A stretch of 64,000 nt of DNA from Agathobacter rectalis ATCC 33656 (lineage in GTDB: Bacteria; Bacillota; Clostridia; Lachnospirales; Lachnospiraceae), in contig NC_012781.1 in the NCBI RefSeq assembly GCF_000020605.1, positions 3,039,501 to 3,103,500 of the forward strand, given 5' to 3'. Made by a program: the position numbers and the translations under genes. Positions 51,002-58,648 of this stretch are shown here, piece after piece. The notes under the pieces were generated by a model that worked only from the letters and a program-made list of their open reading frames with translations, made no database searches and was not told the origin of the DNA. Position 1 is the first letter of the stretch. Each line of letters begins with the position of its first letter.

Positions 51002-51311
51002 ATTTATACACCAGTTCTTTATATACCACAAAGCTTTCTTTTATTTCATATTCAAGCGTATCAACAATTTGTATTGGATCTTTCAAATCAATTGCATCTA
51101 ATAGATTTTCTAACTGTAACAAAATTACATCTGTCTGTATATTTTCTCCATGTTGATTGTAATATCCAATTTTATTCAGGAACTCTACCATCATTTCCTG
51201 TATTTCTTTAACTATTTCAGGAAGCTTTTTTATCCCATCACCATAGTCTTTATACATCGTATCTATATAATCATCAATTATATTTATAGTTTTCTGTATT
51301 CTATTCAACAT
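50991..51311 (-). CDS. Small helical protein between flagellin and Maf
   Basis: ATG 51311 has GAGGAT upstream and gives 106 residues; the upstream frame to 51377 runs through the flagellin terminator. It is all-helical and acidic, with no membrane segment. It resembles the small helical partner or chaperone-type genes seen in flagellin glycosylation operons, but I do not recognise a family. Its stop overlaps the Maf start, so the two are translationally coupled and may act together on flagellin. Confidence 0.65.
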   Translation of the reverse strand: MLNRIQKTINIIDDYIDTMYKDYGDGIKKLPEIVKEIQEMMVEFLNKIGYYNQHGENIQTDVILLQLENLLDAIDLKDPIQIVDTLEYEIKESFVVYKELVYKYGE

Positions 51312-51334
51312 ATTAGTATCCTCGTATAAATAAT

Positions 51335-51359
51335 AAAGCCACTCAAAGTGAGTGGCTTT
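51335..51359 (-). terminator. Terminator of flagellin
   Basis: A 10-bp stem AAAGCCACTC/GAGTGGCTTT with a 5-base loop and a TTTATT tail lies 30 bases beyond the flagellin stop codon on the minus strand. Some read-through could supply the Maf genes. Confidence 0.85.
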
Positions 51360-51388
51360 ATAAATATTGGTATACATTATTCCATCAA

Positions 51389-52201
51389 TTACTGGATGAG
51401 TGAAAGTACACCCTGTGTCTGGCTATTAGCCTGAGCAAGCATTGACTGACCAGCCTGCTGGATGATAGAAGTAGCAGAGTACTGTACCATCTCTGAAGCC
51501 ATATCTGTATCACGGATACGAGACTCAGCAGTCTGAGTATTCTCAGAAATGTTATCAAGATTATTTACTGTATGCTCAAGACGATTCTGCAGTGCTCCGA
51601 GATCTGATCTCTGTCCAGAAACTTTTGAGATTGCTTTCTGGATTAATGTCATAGCAGATCCAGCTTTAGTAAATGATTTAACATCTAACGAACCAACACC
51701 AAGTGCTTTTGCATTCATAGTTCCGATACTGATTGTAATCTTCTGATTCTCTAATGCCCCAACCTGAAGGTTCTTGCCAGTAAATGTTCCATCAAGAAGA
51801 TTCTGAGTATTGAACTGTGATGTAGAAGCAATACGTGAAAGTTCATTTGTTAATGCATTAACTTCACTCTGGACTGCAGTTCTATCAGCTGTTGTATTTG
51901 TATCATTTGCAGACTGTGTTGCAAGCTCGTTCATTCTCTGAAGAATTGAGTGAGCTTCATTTAAAGCACCCTCAGCTGTCTGGATAGCTGAAATACCATC
52001 CTGAGCATTTGAAGAAGCTTTGTTAAGACCTCTGATCTGGCTTCTCATCTTCTCTGAAATTGAGAGACCTGCTGCATCATCTGCTGCACGGTTGATTCTA
52101 TAACCAGAAGATAACTTCTCTGTTGATTTGCTAAGTGTGTTTGTGCTGATTCCTAACTGTCTGTTTGCGTTTGACGCAGCCATATTGTGCTGTACTACCA
52201 T
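51389..52201 (-). CDS. Flagellin
   Basis: This 270-residue flagellin is a short form. The D0/D1 N-terminal helices (Asn-Met-Ala-Ala-Ser-Asn-Ala-Asn-Arg, Leu-Ser-Thr/Ser-Gly-Tyr-Arg-Ile-Asn-Arg-Ala-Ala-Asp-Asp-Ala-Ala-Gly-Leu) and the C-terminal helix (Asn-Ile-Ser-Glu-Asn ... Ile-Arg-Asp-Thr-Asp-Met-Ala, Gln-Ala-Gly-Gln-Ser-Met-Leu-Ala-Gln-Ala-Asn) are intact. The central surface domain is only about 40-60 residues, with a few Ser/Thr that could be glycosylated. A GGAGGAAAC site and a sigma-D promoter precede it. Confidence 0.96.
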   Translation of the reverse strand: MVVQHNMAASNANRQLGISTNTLSKSTEKLSSGYRINRAADDAAGLSISEKMRSQIRGLNKASSNAQDGISAIQTAEGALNEAHSILQRMNELATQSANDTNTTADRTAVQSEVNALTNELSRIASTSQFNTQNLLDGTFTGKNLQVGALENQKITISIGTMNAKALGVGSLDVKSFTKAGSAMTLIQKAISKVSGQRSDLGALQNRLEHTVNNLDNISENTQTAESRIRDTDMASEMVQYSATSIIQQAGQSMLAQANSQTQGVLSLIQ

Positions 52202-52325
52202 ATTTGTTTCCTCCTTGAATTAAGTGAAGCGTCCATGCTTCAATCTGTTTTATCATTGTAGTTTGCCGCCCGACCGTACGCTTCGTTTGGCTTGCTACCA
52301 AGTAATACTTTGCTTACTTGTTATA

Positions 52326-52353
52326 TATATCGGACGAGTCTTTCGATACTTTA
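52326..52353 (-). promoter_or_regulatory. Sigma-D (FliA) promoter of flagellin
   Basis: TAAA (52353-52350), 16 bases, then CCGATATA (52333-52326) on the minus strand match the sigma-D consensus TAAA-N15/16-CCGATAT. The flagellin start codon is about 120 bases downstream. Confidence 0.9.
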
Positions 52354-52429
52354 TACCTCTTTTAAATTTTTTTAAATTTTCTTTTGACGCATTGATTTTA
52401 CAGCATTTGTCAATTCCATCCACCCATTT

Positions 52430-52906
52430 TCACTTTTTATTATCCATGAACTGTGGATCTACATATCCTGTCTTTGTCATTGACTGATAATATTTGCTGG
52501 CCACATTTGCGCCCTTTCGCACTTGTCTGGCCTGTTTTTTTATTCCGTTGAATTTGTTTGTCATAAGGGCTTTGTTTCTGGCTTCCTGGCTTTGGATTTT
52601 CACGCTCTTGTCTGTGATTTTACGGATATGATCCTGCATGATGCGGATTTCTTCTTTGTATGTCTCTTTGTTGCCTTCAAGCTCTTCTTTTACGCGCTCA
52701 AAGAGCTTTTCAAAGCCACTGTCCAGGTTGTCTAACTGCTCTATTAGCTTTGATTTCTGCTCTACAACATCATCAAAATCGTCCGGTGTGAGGTTTGGGT
52801 CTTCAAGCTGGTTTTTCTGTACCGTGTCAAGCTCTATTATTTTGTCAAGTACCTGCTCTTTTTTCTCCAGGCTTTGTATCATTATTGCGATGTATGTCTG
52901 TTCCAT
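52430..52906 (-). CDS. FlgN/FliT-like flagellar export chaperone
   Basis: This 158-residue all-helical protein has the FlgN-type layout: an N-terminal helix with Ile-Gln-Ser-Leu-Glu-Lys-Lys-Glu-Gln-Val-Leu-Asp, then Phe-Asp-Asp-Val-Val-Glu-Gln-Lys-Ser-Lys-Leu-Ile-Glu-Gln-Leu-Asp (residues about 43-58). It ends in Lys-Tyr-Tyr-Gln-Ser-Met, resembling FlgN C-termini. Such chaperones hold hook-associated or cap proteins before export. It lies between flagellin and fliS. Assignment between FlgN and FliT cannot be settled here. Confidence 0.65.
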   Translation of the reverse strand: MEQTYIAIMIQSLEKKEQVLDKIIELDTVQKNQLEDPNLTPDDFDDVVEQKSKLIEQLDNLDSGFEKLFERVKEELEGNKETYKEEIRIMQDHIRKITDKSVKIQSQEARNKALMTNKFNGIKKQARQVRKGANVASKYYQSMTKTGYVDPQFMDNKK

Positions 52907-52920
52907 GGTGTTCTCCTTTC

Positions 52921-52964
52921 AAAAAGGCTATTGCCAAGCTCCATAACTTTGCAATAGCCTTTTT
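52921..52964 (-). terminator. Terminator of fliS
   Basis: A 14-bp perfect stem (AAAAAGGCTATTGC/GCAATAGCCTTTTT) with a 16-base loop lies between the fliS stop and the next ATG. It has A and T runs on both sides and is likely bidirectional. Confidence 0.85.
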
Positions 52965-52990
52965 GTCTTTTATCGTTATTATTTTTTGTT

Positions 52991-53386
52991 TTACGACACG
53001 CCTACCTTGCTTCCGTTGCAAGTGACACGCATGACCTCTTTCCATGCATCTCTCATGGTACGCAGGTGCTCAAGCACTTCATCGAGTATCTTTGTATCTT
53101 TCTTGATATTTGCCTCAACCAGTCTCTGCATGAGGTATGTATATACCTTGTCGAAATCCTTTGCTACCGGATATTTGTGATTCAGGGTGGCCTGAAATTC
53201 TTCGATGATTGCCTCTACCTTTTTGATATTATCGTGTGCTTTCTGTATGTCATTTTTCTCTATAGCCATCTCTGCTATGTTGCAGAACTTGATGGCTGCC
53301 TCGTAGAGCATGAGTGTCAGCTCCGCTGGCGATGCTGTCTGAACCTTGCTGTTTGCATATACTGCGTATCCTTTGCTTTGTAACAT
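52991..53386 (-). CDS. fliS: Flagellin export chaperone FliS
   Basis: This 131-residue four-helix protein begins Gly-Tyr-Ala-Val-Tyr-Ala-Asn-Ser-Lys-Val-Gln-Thr-Ala-Ser-Pro-Ala-Glu-Leu-Thr-Leu-Met-Leu, the FliS signature. FliS binds the C-terminus of flagellin and prevents early polymerisation. It lies 91 bases after fliD in the usual fliD-fliS order. Confidence 0.95.
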   Translation of the reverse strand: MLQSKGYAVYANSKVQTASPAELTLMLYEAAIKFCNIAEMAIEKNDIQKAHDNIKKVEAIIEEFQATLNHKYPVAKDFDKVYTYLMQRLVEANIKKDTKILDEVLEHLRTMRDAWKEVMRVTCNGSKVGVS

Positions 53387-53477
53387 TTGTTACCTCCCTG
53401 ATTTCGTACATTTACTGCTTGTTGAAATGTACATTTTCAATATATTTCACACATTCTGACTCATGTATGGTTATTCT

Positions 53478-56171
53478 TTATGAGAAATAGCTGCTTAGTG
53501 AGCTCTGTGTACTGTTGAGCTTGGCGAGCGAGCTCTCCATTGCGGAGAACTTTTTATAGTAATAGTCTTCCTTGTCTGATATCTTTGTCTCCCACTCCTT
53601 GATAAGCTTTGTGTAATTACTGTACTCTGTGCTCATCTGCTTGTCGTTGTATATGGTAAACGCTGAGCTCAGTGATGTTGATGACATCTTATCTCCAATT
53701 GCCTTGTAGAGGTTGTTGGAGATTTGCTGCATAAATGTCATGACATTGTCAAGGTCATTATTGATTGCCGCCATGAGCTTATCTGTGTTGCCTGAGGTGT
53801 TGGTGTCATCCTCATCTCCGTCGATATGGTATGCGTTCTGCTCATTGTCTGCAGCATTGAGGTAGCCAAGCGTATGGATTCCGAAGCTTGAGAATGAGTA
53901 TTTCTTGCCGTTTATCTCCACTGCTGATGACATGGCTGACTGCATGGCTGTCATTACGCCGCTGAGAGTTGTATCGTTTTTGAGCAGGGAATCCTTGATT
54001 TTCTGCTCCCACTTCTCAATCTCTTTGTCGGACATGTTTTCCTTTTCATCATCTGTCAGCGGCTCATAGCTGCCTGCTGATGCTGCGTTGTAGAGCTTGG
54101 TCATCTCGTTTATGACGTTATTGTACTCTGTCAGGAAGTCCTTTATCTTGTCATAAATGCCCTGTGTATCCGTGGCTGTGGTGATGCTGATTTCATCATT
54201 GCCGGATGTCTTTGAGAGTGCTGTAATGTTCAGTCCATTGATGTTGAAGCTGTTGCTGGCTCCGGTGTATTTCACGCCATTTAACTCAATTTCGGCGTCT
54301 TTTCCGTCTATCTTGCTGGCATCGGTATTGTACTGTGCGCTTGATGACAGGTCATACGCTGCATCCACTTCATCTACCAGCTTTGAAAGGGCTGCTTTGT
54401 ACTCCTCTGAATTTGTGTCCTTTATTGCTGCAAGATCCTTTACGATGCTGTTTTTGTCTACGGTCTCCTGTGCTGTCTGTGCTGCTGTTGTGAGCGCTGA
54501 CACTCTGCCCGCGTAGCTGTTATCTACTGCATCACTGCCTGATGCATATGCGCCGGTTCCTGATATAAGTGCCTGCACTCCGGCTTTTCCGCCGTTGTCC
54601 GCATACGCACTATGGACAGCCTCTGTGAGCTTGCTTATGGTGTAATCATCATCCTTTTTCAGCACTGTATCCTCTGATGATTCAAAGGCTGTGACTGTTG
54701 ACAGGTTTGCTGTGTATGTGTTCAGATCAGCCTCTGATATACCATTTGTGAGAGCTGTATAGGCTGTGTTTGCAGCCTCCGCATTTATAAGCGGCTCTCT
54801 CTTGGATGTGTAATCTGCCTTTGATTTGATTGTTATGCCGTTTTTTGAATCATCCGGTTCACCGTCTGCATAATATTTGCCGTCTGCACGCTTGGTATAT
54901 ACTTTTCCGTCTGCATCCTGAAGCTTTTCATCAGTGTCTCCGACCTTTGTGTATGACACTTCCTTGGCGTCATCGCCCTCGCCGGTTGTGGATGTGTATG
55001 ATATTTTTTCTGTAACCTCATGATATGCCACGTTTTTGGTCAGCTTTGCTGTATCTCCGCTGTATTTATCTGTTTCATCAGCTACGTTGATATAATTGCC
55101 ATCGGAATCCTTCTTGTATGTTTTGCCGTCGGCAGTATATGTCTCTTCTGCTGAGATGTACTTGCCGTCTGCTGATTTGTATACCGCATTGCCCTTTGCG
55201 TCTTTTGCAGTTGTCAGACTGTATGTGGTGTAGCTGTCATCACTGTTTTTCATTATGACGGCTGAGTCTCTTCCTGAGCCAAGCTTTGCAAGTGTTTCAA
55301 GCTTTGTCTTGTCTGCACTGCTGTGTGCTGCATAAAAGTCCTGAACATCCGCATAAGCATTGCCATATGTTATGGCATTGAGTAGGTTGCTGCTCTGTGC
55401 ATTGTACTTTGCAACATTGTCTGCTGCTGTGACATATGCGTTTCTGGCGTCTTCTATATTCTGCTGTGTGTTTCCGTTGTTTTTACCGGACAGGCCTGCG
55501 TACTCTCCATATGGGTTTGGTCTGGTTCCGTCTGCCGATGCTCCCACTGCGATTCCGAGCTTATAGAGTGCGCTCGCTCCTGCGGCATTTGCTCCTGTGA
55601 GTGTGAAGTCATTCTCTACACCTGTGTCCTTTGAGCTTATGTAAAAACGCTTGTAGTTGCTGTCATAGCTGGCATTAAGTCCTGTCTCCTTGAGCTGCTT
55701 CTCCACGTCTGACATTGTGGATGTCGCGCTCAGCGTGATAGTCTTTGTGGTGCCGCCTGTATTTACATTTATCTGCGCATCTCCACCTGTATAGCCAAGC
55801 TGAGCCAGTGTGGTCGTTGAGCTTGAGGCATTTATCTGTGCTCCTGTGAGCGAGCCTGCCTTTGCGGTCTCCTTTATTTTAAGCGACTGCGTGCCATTTG
55901 GAGCTGTTGATGATGCTGTAACTGTGGCCTTTGTCATGTCTGAAACCGATGTCTTTTTAAGGTTGTAGGCACTTGAAAATCGCAGGTTTGATATATTACT
56001 GTACATACTGTACACCTTGGTATTCAGTGACTTCCAGGATTCCTGCTTCCAGCCAAGCTTTGTCTGTGCTTTTTCATATTTTTCTTTCTTGGTTGTATAG
56101 CCTGATACAAGTGCTTTGACAATTGAATCCGTATCGAGGCCCGAATTCATTCCCGATAATCTGATTGCCAT
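53478..56171 (-). CDS. fliD: Flagellar cap protein FliD, unusually long
   Basis: This 897-residue protein has the FliD_N domain (Ile-Arg-Leu-Ser-Gly-Met-Asn-Ser-Gly-Leu-Asp-Thr-Asp-Ser) and FliD_C with Tyr-Asn-x-x-Ile and a C-terminal coiled coil (Lys-Glu-Trp-Glu-Thr-Lys-Ile-Ser-Asp-Lys-Glu-Asp-Tyr-Tyr). FliD proteins are usually about 450-700 residues. Here residues about 290-470 contain a repetitive insert of Asp-Gly-Lys-Tyr/Val-Tyr units with acidic linkers. The insert should form the surface-exposed, variable head, which contacts the host or mucus. It lies nine bases after flaG. Confidence 0.92.
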   Translation of the reverse strand: MAIRLSGMNSGLDTDSIVKALVSGYTTKKEKYEKAQTKLGWKQESWKSLNTKVYSMYSNISNLRFSSAYNLKKTSVSDMTKATVTASSTAPNGTQSLKIKETAKAGSLTGAQINASSSTTTLAQLGYTGGDAQINVNTGGTTKTITLSATSTMSDVEKQLKETGLNASYDSNYKRFYISSKDTGVENDFTLTGANAAGASALYKLGIAVGASADGTRPNPYGEYAGLSGKNNGNTQQNIEDARNAYVTAADNVAKYNAQSSNLLNAITYGNAYADVQDFYAAHSSADKTKLETLAKLGSGRDSAVIMKNSDDSYTTYSLTTAKDAKGNAVYKSADGKYISAEETYTADGKTYKKDSDGNYINVADETDKYSGDTAKLTKNVAYHEVTEKISYTSTTGEGDDAKEVSYTKVGDTDEKLQDADGKVYTKRADGKYYADGEPDDSKNGITIKSKADYTSKREPLINAEAANTAYTALTNGISEADLNTYTANLSTVTAFESSEDTVLKKDDDYTISKLTEAVHSAYADNGGKAGVQALISGTGAYASGSDAVDNSYAGRVSALTTAAQTAQETVDKNSIVKDLAAIKDTNSEEYKAALSKLVDEVDAAYDLSSSAQYNTDASKIDGKDAEIELNGVKYTGASNSFNINGLNITALSKTSGNDEISITTATDTQGIYDKIKDFLTEYNNVINEMTKLYNAASAGSYEPLTDDEKENMSDKEIEKWEQKIKDSLLKNDTTLSGVMTAMQSAMSSAVEINGKKYSFSSFGIHTLGYLNAADNEQNAYHIDGDEDDTNTSGNTDKLMAAINNDLDNVMTFMQQISNNLYKAIGDKMSSTSLSSAFTIYNDKQMSTEYSNYTKLIKEWETKISDKEDYYYKKFSAMESSLAKLNSTQSSLSSYFS

Positions 56172-56180
56172 GATGTCCTC

Positions 56181-56642
56181 CTATCTCTTCTCATCTACCA
56201 TGAGTCCTGCCATCTCCCAGACCTTCGCTATCATATCAAGTGTCTTCTCCGGCGGGAACTCTTTGATGACTTCTTTTGTCTTTTTGTCTATTATCTTTAT
56301 TGTCACGCGGTTAGTCTTCTCATGGATGCCGAACACTGCCTCCGACTGGTCAGCCAACGCGCTCTTGTTGATATCATCCACAGCCTTTTTAAGCTGCATA
56401 TTCTTCTCATTCTGCTTTTGTGCAGCAGCCTGTGCCTGTCCCTGCGCTCCGGCATCACCGGCTGAATCACCGCTTGCTTCCTTCGTATTCATCGCCTGAA
56501 TATTCCTTGCGATGCTGTCAGACACGACCTGATTGTCCGCACTGGACACCTCTGTCCTTCCCTGTGCCTGTTCCTTTATCTGTGCAGTTGATGTACTTCC
56601 CTGATAGACCATTCCTGCACCCTTGATTGCCTCTATTGCCAT
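56181..56642 (-). CDS. flaG: FlaG-family flagellar protein
   Basis: The C-terminal half of this 153-residue protein has the FlaG pattern: Phe-Gly-Ile-His-Glu-Lys-Thr-Asn-Arg-Val-Thr-Ile-Lys-Ile-Ile-Asp-Lys-Lys-Thr-Lys-Glu-Val-Ile, then Phe-Pro-Pro-Glu-Lys. A low-complexity Ala/Gln/Gly-rich N-terminus precedes it. FlaG influences filament length in several species. It is first in the flaG-fliD-fliS operon behind a sigma-D promoter. Confidence 0.9.
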   Translation of the reverse strand: MAIEAIKGAGMVYQGSTSTAQIKEQAQGRTEVSSADNQVVSDSIARNIQAMNTKEASGDSAGDAGAQGQAQAAAQKQNEKNMQLKKAVDDINKSALADQSEAVFGIHEKTNRVTIKIIDKKTKEVIKEFPPEKTLDMIAKVWEMAGLMVDEKR

Positions 56643-56705
56643 CTATAACACCTCCGTGTGAAAATATGTTGCAATTGACTGTTGTTCTTACCCTATTCTA
56701 AGGAA

Positions 56706-56733
56706 TATATCGGATGAATTGCGGGAAAGTTTA
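56706..56733 (-). promoter_or_regulatory. Sigma-D promoter of flaG-fliD-fliS
   Basis: TAAA (56733-56730), 16 bases, CCGATATA (56713-56706) is the same layout as the flagellin promoter, about 60 bases upstream of the flaG start codon. Confidence 0.9.
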
Positions 56734-56773
56734 TAGCTTTCTTCTCTTTTTAAGTATAAAGAGATTTTGAAAA

Positions 56774-56825
56774 ATCCCGGCCCACATCGGGATACTTAAC
56801 TTTATCCTATGACGTGAGCCGGGAT
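56774..56825 (-). terminator. Terminator of dnaB
   Basis: A stem of ATCCCGGC-x-CAC with its complement (GTG-x-GCCGGGAT) encloses a 28-base loop. It is followed by TTTTTC on the minus strand, about 34 bases beyond the dnaB stop codon. Confidence 0.8.
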
Positions 56826-56858
56826 GGCTTGTCTCTTTATTCTTTTTGTGTTTTAGTC

Positions 56859-58190
56859 TTAATGCTCCAGATTTGCAAACTTCGTGTACTCAGGCAGCCA
56901 TGCAAGGTTTACGGTGCCGATTGGACCGTTACGCTGTTTAGCGATGATGATCTCTGAGATACCCTTGAGCTCGGTGTCCTTGTTGTAGTAATCGTCACGA
57001 TAGATGAACATGACGACATCGGCATCCTGCTCGATAGCTCCTGACTCTCGAAGATCAGAAAGCATAGGCCTGTGGTCCGGACGCTGCTCTACAGCTCGTG
57101 ATAGCTGGGAGAGTGCCACTACAGGAACTGAAAGCTCTCTGGCAAGTGCCTTAAGCGAACGTGATATGTCTGAGATTTCCTGCTGACGCGATTCTGAGCC
57201 TCGTCCTGAGCCTGTCATGAGCTGCAGGTAATCGATGATGATGAGCTTTAAGTCGTGTTCGAGCTTGTATTTACGGCACTTGCTTCGAAGCTCTGATATG
57301 CTGATACCCGGAGTGTCGTCTATGATGAGCTCGGAGTCTCCGATGATTCCGGCTCCCTCGACCAGCTTTTCCCAGTCGGCATCAGACAGATTTCCTGTAC
57401 GCAGTGCCTGCGCATCTACCTTTGATTCGAGTGAGAACAGACGGTTTACGAGCTGCTCCTTCGACATCTCGAGTGAGAATATGGCTGTACACAGATGTGC
57501 ATGAAATGCCACATGCTGTGCTATGTTGAGCACGAAGGCTGTCTTTCCCATTGACGGACGGGCTGCCACAAGCACGAGATCTGACGGCTGAAGTCCCGCT
57601 GTCCTGTAGTCAAGGTCTATGAAGCCTGTCGGGATTCCTGTTACTGTGCCCTCCTGCTGTGCTGCTTTTTCGATTTTCTCGAGGGCATTCATGACTACAG
57701 TACGGATTGGCACGTAGTCACCTGTCTGCCTTGTGGAAAGCAGTTCAAATACATCGTGCTCTGTCTTGTCGAGCACGCTCTCGAGAGATTCTTTGCCGGC
57801 GTAGCACTCGTTCTCTATGTCCTCAGTCACATGGATGAGCTTTCGCTTTATGGCATTTTCCTTTACGATATTGGCATAATACTTGATGTTGGCAGAGGTC
57901 GGCACACTGGTGACGAGAGTTCTCACAAAGTCAAGGCTTTGTATTTCCTGCGGCACATCCTTTTCCTTTAAACGGTTCTGGAGTGTGACGAGATCTACAG
58001 GCTGACCCTCTGTAAAGAGCTCAACCATGGTCTCAAATATGATGCCGTACTGCTGATGATAAAAATCCTCCTTAAGGAGCATCTCGCTGGCGGTCACTAT
58101 GGCATCCTTGCTCATAATCATGGAGCCGACCACGGACTGCTCTGCCTCAAGGCTGTTTGGCATTATTCGTTTGATTAATGCTTCTTCCAA
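56859..58190 (-). CDS. dnaB: Replicative DNA helicase DnaB
   Basis: This 443-residue protein has the N-terminal DnaB domain and the RecA-like C-terminal helicase. Walker A is Ala-Ala-Arg-Pro-Ser-Met-Gly-Lys-Thr at about 207-215, Walker B Ile-Ile-Ile-Asp-Tyr-Leu-Gln-Leu, and the arginine-finger end segment has Lys-Gln-Arg-Asn-Gly-Pro. DnaB unwinds DNA ahead of the fork. It follows rplI by 11 bases, and the gdpP-rplI-dnaB order is usual in Firmicutes. Confidence 0.97.
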   Translation of the reverse strand: MEEALIKRIMPNSLEAEQSVVGSMIMSKDAIVTASEMLLKEDFYHQQYGIIFETMVELFTEGQPVDLVTLQNRLKEKDVPQEIQSLDFVRTLVTSVPTSANIKYYANIVKENAIKRKLIHVTEDIENECYAGKESLESVLDKTEHDVFELLSTRQTGDYVPIRTVVMNALEKIEKAAQQEGTVTGIPTGFIDLDYRTAGLQPSDLVLVAARPSMGKTAFVLNIAQHVAFHAHLCTAIFSLEMSKEQLVNRLFSLESKVDAQALRTGNLSDADWEKLVEGAGIIGDSELIIDDTPGISISELRSKCRKYKLEHDLKLIIIDYLQLMTGSGRGSESRQQEISDISRSLKALARELSVPVVALSQLSRAVEQRPDHRPMLSDLRESGAIEQDADVVMFIYRDDYYNKDTELKGISEIIIAKQRNGPIGTVNLAWLPEYTKFANLEH

Positions 58191-58201
58191 GGGGATTCCT
58201 C

Positions 58202-58648
58202 CTATCCTTCAACTACTGATACTGTGAGGTTTGCTGTTACCTTTGGATGAAGCTTGACAGGCACCTCATAGTTTCCGAGTGCCTTGATTGACTCGTTAAG
58301 CTGCATCTTTTTCTTATCGAGCTCTAAGCCATGCTGCTCCTTTGCTGCAGCCGAGATCTCCTTGGTGGATATGGAGCCGAAGGTCCTGCCGCCCTCTCCT
58401 GAGCGCAGCTTTACTACTACCTTTGTGTTCTCTACTACCTTTGCGAGTGCAAGTGCACTCTCGTAGTTTTCCTGTGCCACCTTGTCAGCGTGCTGATTCT
58501 GAAGCTTTAAGTCATTTAGGTTCTTTGGAGTAGCCTCTACTCCGAGCTTTTTAGGTATGATATTGTTTCTGGCGTAGCCGTCACTTACGTTTACTATCTC
58601 GCCTTTTTTGCCTAATGGTTTTACGTCCTGTAATAAGATTACTTTCAT
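58202..58648 (-). CDS. rplI: Ribosomal protein bL9
   Basis: This 148-residue protein has the L9 signature [16 protein letters not shown] at the start and Gly-Tyr-Ala-Arg-Asn-x-Ile-Ile-Pro. A long central helix and a C-terminal RNA-binding domain follow. The start overlaps the gdpP stop by four bases (ATGA). Confidence 0.97.
   Translation of the reverse strand: MKVILLQDVKPLGKKGEIVNVSDGYARNNIIPKKLGVEATPKNLNDLKLQNQHADKVAQENYESALALAKVVENTKVVVKLRSGEGGRTFGSISTKEISAAAKEQHGLELDKKKMQLNESIKALGNYEVPVKLHPKVTANLTVSVVEG

Noticed and set aside
53066-53383. A Cys-rich 105-codon frame opposite fliS
   Set aside because: FliS on the other strand is unmistakable; the frame is a codon-bias artefact.
54157-54516. 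A 119-codon frame opposite fliD
   Set aside because: It mirrors the repetitive composition of fliD and has no start signal.
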